8,446 bases of DNA from SVTX01 sp045653805 (GTDB lineage Bacteria; Bacillota; Clostridia; Oscillospirales; CAG-272). The stretch lies in assembly GCA_045653805.1 (NCBI GenBank), contig JAZOMF010000074.1, forward strand, positions 1 through 8,446, written 5' to 3'. Shown here in pieces: positions 5,999 through 8,446 of the stretch; positions within the stretch are counted from its first letter, which is position 1; the number at the start of each line of letters is the position of its first letter. The notes beneath the pieces were generated by a model. That model made no database searches. It was not told where the DNA came from and saw nothing but the letters and a program-made list of their open reading frames with translations. The position numbers were made by a program, and so were the translations under genes.

Positions 5999-6610
5999 TC
6001 ACATCTCACAGAAGGCTTTTAGAATGGAAAGTCCAACCTTACCGCTCTTTTCGGGATGGAACTGACATCCGCACACGTTAGCTTTTGCAACCGCGGCGGT
6101 CAAATATGCGCCGTACTCGGTATCGGCAATAACGCTTTCATCACAGTTTGCGCCAAAGTAGGAATGAACGAAATAAACGTGGTCGCCATCGTTCACATAT
6201 TTGAAAATGGGGTGCTTTTCGCCCTTGATTCTCAAGGCATTCCAACCGATCTGGGGAATGGGAAGATCTTCGGGGATAACACCGGCAATGGGTCTGATCT
6301 CGCCGGGGATAAGCCCAAGCCCCTTATGCTCGCCATACTCAAAGCTGACGTCAAGGAGCATTTGCATACCAAGGCAGATACCCATCAGTGGCTTGCCTTT
6401 CGCTACCTCTTGGAGCAGTACCTTATCAAGTCCGCTCTCTCGGAGCTTTGCCGCCGCATCGCCAAATGCGCCAACGCCGGGGAGAATGAGGCGGTCGGCC
6501 TTTTTCAGCTTTTCGGAGTCATCGGTAACTATTGCCTCCTCACCGATCTCTGCAAAGGAGCTTTTTAAGGAAAAGAGATTTCCCACACCGTAGTCAATTA
6601 TGGCAACCAT
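5999..6610 (-). CDS. hisH: Imidazole glycerol phosphate synthase, glutamine amidotransferase subunit HisH
   Basis: HisH is a class I glutamine amidotransferase. It hydrolyses glutamine and passes ammonia through the HisF barrel for imidazole ring formation. It has 203 aa, a normal length. The catalytic triad is visible: Cys79 in the nucleophile elbow GICLGMQ (77-83), His185 and Glu187 in CQFHPEKSG. The oxyanion-region PGVGAFG (44-50) and VHSYF (148-152) are also typical. Its ATG overlaps the hisB stop by one base (TGATG), with AAAGGGG (6618-6624) seven nt upstream inside hisB, so the two genes are translationally linked. The intact catalytic residues and the presence of hisF show a standard heterodimer. 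Confidence 0.97.
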   Translation of the reverse strand: MVAIIDYGVGNLFSLKSSFAEIGEEAIVTDDSEKLKKADRLILPGVGAFGDAAAKLRESGLDKVLLQEVAKGKPLMGICLGMQMLLDVSFEYGEHKGLGLIPGEIRPIAGVIPEDLPIPQIGWNALRIKGEKHPIFKYVNDGDHVYFVHSYFGANCDESVIADTEYGAYLTAAVAKANVCGCQFHPEKSGKVGLSILKAFCEM

Positions 6611-7197
6611 CAGAGTACCCCTTTCGTGGACGGTATCTCGTCGGCTCTCTCGGGGTCGATCTTAACCGCCGTGCGGAAGGCTCTTGCAGCTGCCTTGAAC
6701 ACTCCTTCGATGATGTGGTGAGAATTCTTTCCTGCCAGCTTTTTGAAGTGTAGCGTGCAATCGGCCTGACGGGTAAACGCCAGCCAAAATTCCTCAACCA
6801 GCTCGCAATCGAAATCTCCTACCTTTAAGGAAGGAATTTCAACGTCGAAATTCAGATAATCTCTGCCCGAAAAATCTGTGGCACAAAGAATGAGAGTTTC
6901 GTCCATGGGAAGTATCATAGAGCCGTAACGCTCAATTCCCCTTTTATCGCCAAGAGCCTCGCGGAATGCCTTTCCAAGACAAATTCCAATATCCTCGACG
7001 GTGTGGTGATAGTCAACCTTTGTGTCGCCCACACATTTTACGGTCAGATCAAAGCGACCGTGAGATGCGAACAGGGTGAGCATGTGGTCAAGAAAGCCAC
7101 AGCCCGTGTCTATCCCGCTCTTGCCGCATCCGTCAAGATTAAGGCTCAAATTAATATCGGTCTCCGCGGTTATGCGGTTGATTTCATAAGTTCTCAT
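6610..7197 (-). CDS. hisB: Imidazoleglycerol-phosphate dehydratase HisB (monofunctional)
   Basis: HisB dehydrates imidazole glycerol phosphate to imidazole acetol phosphate, the substrate of HisC. It has 195 aa, the size of the monofunctional enzyme, and lacks the histidinol-phosphatase domain fused in enterobacteria, so that step needs a separate gene outside the window. The manganese-binding motifs are present in both halves of the repeated fold: DYHHTVEDIG (62-71; His64, His65, Glu68) and NSHHIIEG (158-165; His160, His161, Glu164). FLDHML (35-40) and SHGRFDL (45-51) also match. The ATG overlaps the hisC stop by four bases (ATGA), and a strong GGAGG (7205-7209) lies seven nt upstream within hisC. 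The next gene, hisH, overlaps by one base. Confidence 0.97.
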   Translation of the reverse strand: MRTYEINRITAETDINLSLNLDGCGKSGIDTGCGFLDHMLTLFASHGRFDLTVKCVGDTKVDYHHTVEDIGICLGKAFREALGDKRGIERYGSMILPMDETLILCATDFSGRDYLNFDVEIPSLKVGDFDCELVEEFWLAFTRQADCTLHFKKLAGKNSHHIIEGVFKAAARAFRTAVKIDPERADEIPSTKGVL

Positions 7198-8258
7198 TTT
7201 CTTTCCTCCAAAATTTCGGAAATTGTGTTGATCAATTCCTCCATCTGCTCCTTGGAGCCTACGGTGATTCGATTGTACTGCGCGATCTTTTCTTTTGTTA
7301 AATGACGGACGAGTATTCCCCTCACGCGAAGAGCCGCGTAAAGCTCGCCACCGTCGATTTTGTCGTTCTTGGCAAAAATGAAGTTTGCCGCAGAGTCGGT
7401 CATCTCAAATCCAAGTGCTTTAAGCTCGTTTACCGTCCACTCTCGGTTCTCGATAATCGTTTTACAGTTCGCCTTGGTATATTCCTCATCACAAAGCACT
7501 CCGATTCCTGCCGCCATCGTCATAGAATTGACGTTATAGGGATTGGTAGAATACTTTATGGTATTGAGGTCGGCAATAAGCGAGGGACATGCTACGCCAA
7601 AGCCAAGTCTTGCGCCCGCCATGGAGCGGGACTTGGAGAATGTCTGGGTAAGGAGCAAATTATCATATTTTTTAGTCAACTGAATAGCACTTTTGCCGCC
7701 AAAATCAATGTAAGCCTCGTCTATGACAACTACATTATCGGGATTTGACTTGACGATTCTTTCAATATCATCAAGACCAAGAAGAATACCCGTAGGCGCG
7801 TTGGGATTGGCTATAAAGACCGTTCCGCAGTTTCCGCAGTAATCGTCGATATTGATGGTGAAATCGTCGCGGAGGGGCTTTATGACGTAAGGCACGCGGT
7901 TAAGCTCGGCAAACACACTGTAAAAGCCGTAGGTTATGTCGGCAAAGATCGCAGGATGCTCCTCGTCACAAAACGCCATAAAGGCGAAATTGAGAATTTC
8001 GTCCGAGCCGTTGGTGGGAAGCACGCAATTAGTGTCCACTCCAAGCACCTCCGAGAGCTTTTCACAAAGCTTTTTCGCCTCGGGATCGGAATAAAGCATC
8101 AGGCTTTTCGCCGCCTCTACCGCAGCCGCTATCGCCTTCTTTGAGGGTGGAAAGGGGGACTCGTTTGTATTTAACTTATTGTATTTTCTCTCTTTGGGCT
8201 GCTCACCGGGTGTGTAGGGGGTGAGAGCCGCATATTTTTTGCTTAAAAATTTGCTCAT
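7194..8258 (-). CDS. hisC: Histidinol-phosphate aminotransferase HisC
   Basis: HisC is a PLP-dependent fold-type I aminotransferase that converts imidazole acetol phosphate and glutamate to histidinol phosphate. It has 354 aa, the usual size. The Schiff-base lysine is Lys209 in TFSKSRSMAGARLGFG. Other PLP contacts are NPNAPTG (151-157) and Asp180 in IDEAYIDF. The C-terminal substrate arginine is Arg330 in NRITVG. TNESPF (31-36) is typical of the HisC N-terminus. It is the first his gene seen and overlaps hisB by four bases. Its start has only a weak, close AAGAAAG (8261-8267) in place of a good ribosome site. No hisG or hisD lies upstream within the window; instead an inverted-repeat element begins about 45 bp before the start codon. 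Related aminotransferases exist, but the operon context settles the call. Confidence 0.95.
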   Translation of the reverse strand: MSKFLSKKYAALTPYTPGEQPKERKYNKLNTNESPFPPSKKAIAAAVEAAKSLMLYSDPEAKKLCEKLSEVLGVDTNCVLPTNGSDEILNFAFMAFCDEEHPAIFADITYGFYSVFAELNRVPYVIKPLRDDFTINIDDYCGNCGTVFIANPNAPTGILLGLDDIERIVKSNPDNVVVIDEAYIDFGGKSAIQLTKKYDNLLLTQTFSKSRSMAGARLGFGVACPSLIADLNTIKYSTNPYNVNSMTMAAGIGVLCDEEYTKANCKTIIENREWTVNELKALGFEMTDSAANFIFAKNDKIDGGELYAALRVRGILVRHLTKEKIAQYNRITVGSKEQMEELINTISEILEERK

Positions 8259-8303
8259 ATCTTTCTTGCTTTAGTGAATTCTACTCACCTAAATTGCATT
8301 CGT

Positions 8304-8445
8304 TTAAAATTTTCGAACACGGGACGTCGAGGGCGCCGTCCCCTACGGATTTAAACGGTTACCCATTCGCACCCGTAGGATAAATTAAAATCGATTTTAG
8401 TATCGTAGGGGACGGCGCCTCGACGTCCCGCTCACAATATTTTAA
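8304..8445. repeat. Large imperfect inverted-repeat element upstream of hisC
   Basis: A 28-nt left arm (8320-8347, beginning CGGGACGTCGAGGGCGCC) and a 27-nt right arm (8404-8430, ending GGCGCCTCGACGTCCCG) are reverse complements except for one extra G in the left arm. AT-rich flanks extend the symmetry: TTAAAAT (8304-8310) matches ATTTTAA (8439-8445). The 56-nt centre holds a smaller nested pair, CCTACGG (8342-8348) with CCGTAGG (8373-8379), and a 14-bp perfect palindrome, TAAAATCGATTTTA (8386-8399). The arms are GC-rich, unlike the flanks. There is no gene. The layout suits a MITE-like repeat or a long hairpin, and it may run beyond the window edge. No clear target duplication is visible. 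Confidence 0.75.
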
Positions 8446-8446
8446 G

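Noticed and set aside
8278..8283. Possible -10 box (TAGAAT on the - strand) for hisC
   Set aside because: No convincing -35 lies 16-18 bp upstream, and the leader would be only about 12 nt, so the his promoter cannot be placed with confidence.
8259..8446. T-box or his attenuator leader upstream of hisC
   Set aside because: No T-box signature like GGGTGGNACCGCG and no run of His codons is visible on the - strand; the stretch is filled by the inverted-repeat element.

Overview
The window looks like a chromosomal segment from an anaerobic, fermentative member of the Clostridia, probably a gut-type Oscillospirales or similar lineage; this is inferred from content, not a species call. Support comes from a glycyl-radical pyruvate formate-lyase with its activase, a ZTP (pfl-motif) riboswitch with a transcription terminator in front of it, strong AAGGAGG-type ribosome binding sites, short AT-rich intergenic stretches, and tRNA genes with encoded CCA ends.

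Layout: two tRNA genes (Thr-UGU, Tyr-GUA) at 1-164 on the + strand end in an intrinsic terminator (165-198). Bases 199-353 hold only palindromic material: a nested-hairpin element that echoes part of tRNA-Tyr, then a perfect 13-bp inverted repeat. A good sigma-A-type promoter (399-427) leads into a ZTP riboswitch (about 453-566) whose 3' edge overlaps a terminator (564-598). Next come pflB (647-2878) and pflA (2875-3591) on the + strand, joined by an ATGA overlap. The 3592-3769 gap has no gene but carries three copies of a 16-bp near-palindrome, GTTAA-N6-TTAAC/T. A bidirectional terminator (3770-3806) separates pflBA from a convergent six-gene histidine operon on the - strand, read hisC-hisB-hisH-hisA-hisF-hisIE (8258 down to 3810). 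Upstream of hisC, bases 8304-8445 form a large imperfect inverted-repeat element of MITE-like or long-hairpin type.

How the parts fit: PflB makes acetyl-CoA and formate, and formate can feed 10-formyl-tetrahydrofolate. The ZTP riboswitch family senses ZMP/ZTP, which rises when 10-formyl-tetrahydrofolate is short, so it can raise pfl expression. The convergent histidine operon contains HisF and HisH, whose reaction releases ZMP (AICAR). The window therefore places a ZMP-producing pathway next to a ZMP/ZTP-sensing switch. All eight proteins have intact family motifs and no frameshifts were seen. hisG, hisD and a histidinol-phosphatase are not in the window.

No clearly new protein system is visible. 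The least explained signals are noncoding: the repeated GTTAA-N6-TTAAC motif around pflBA, the palindromic element behind tRNA-Tyr, and the inverted-repeat element next to hisC.
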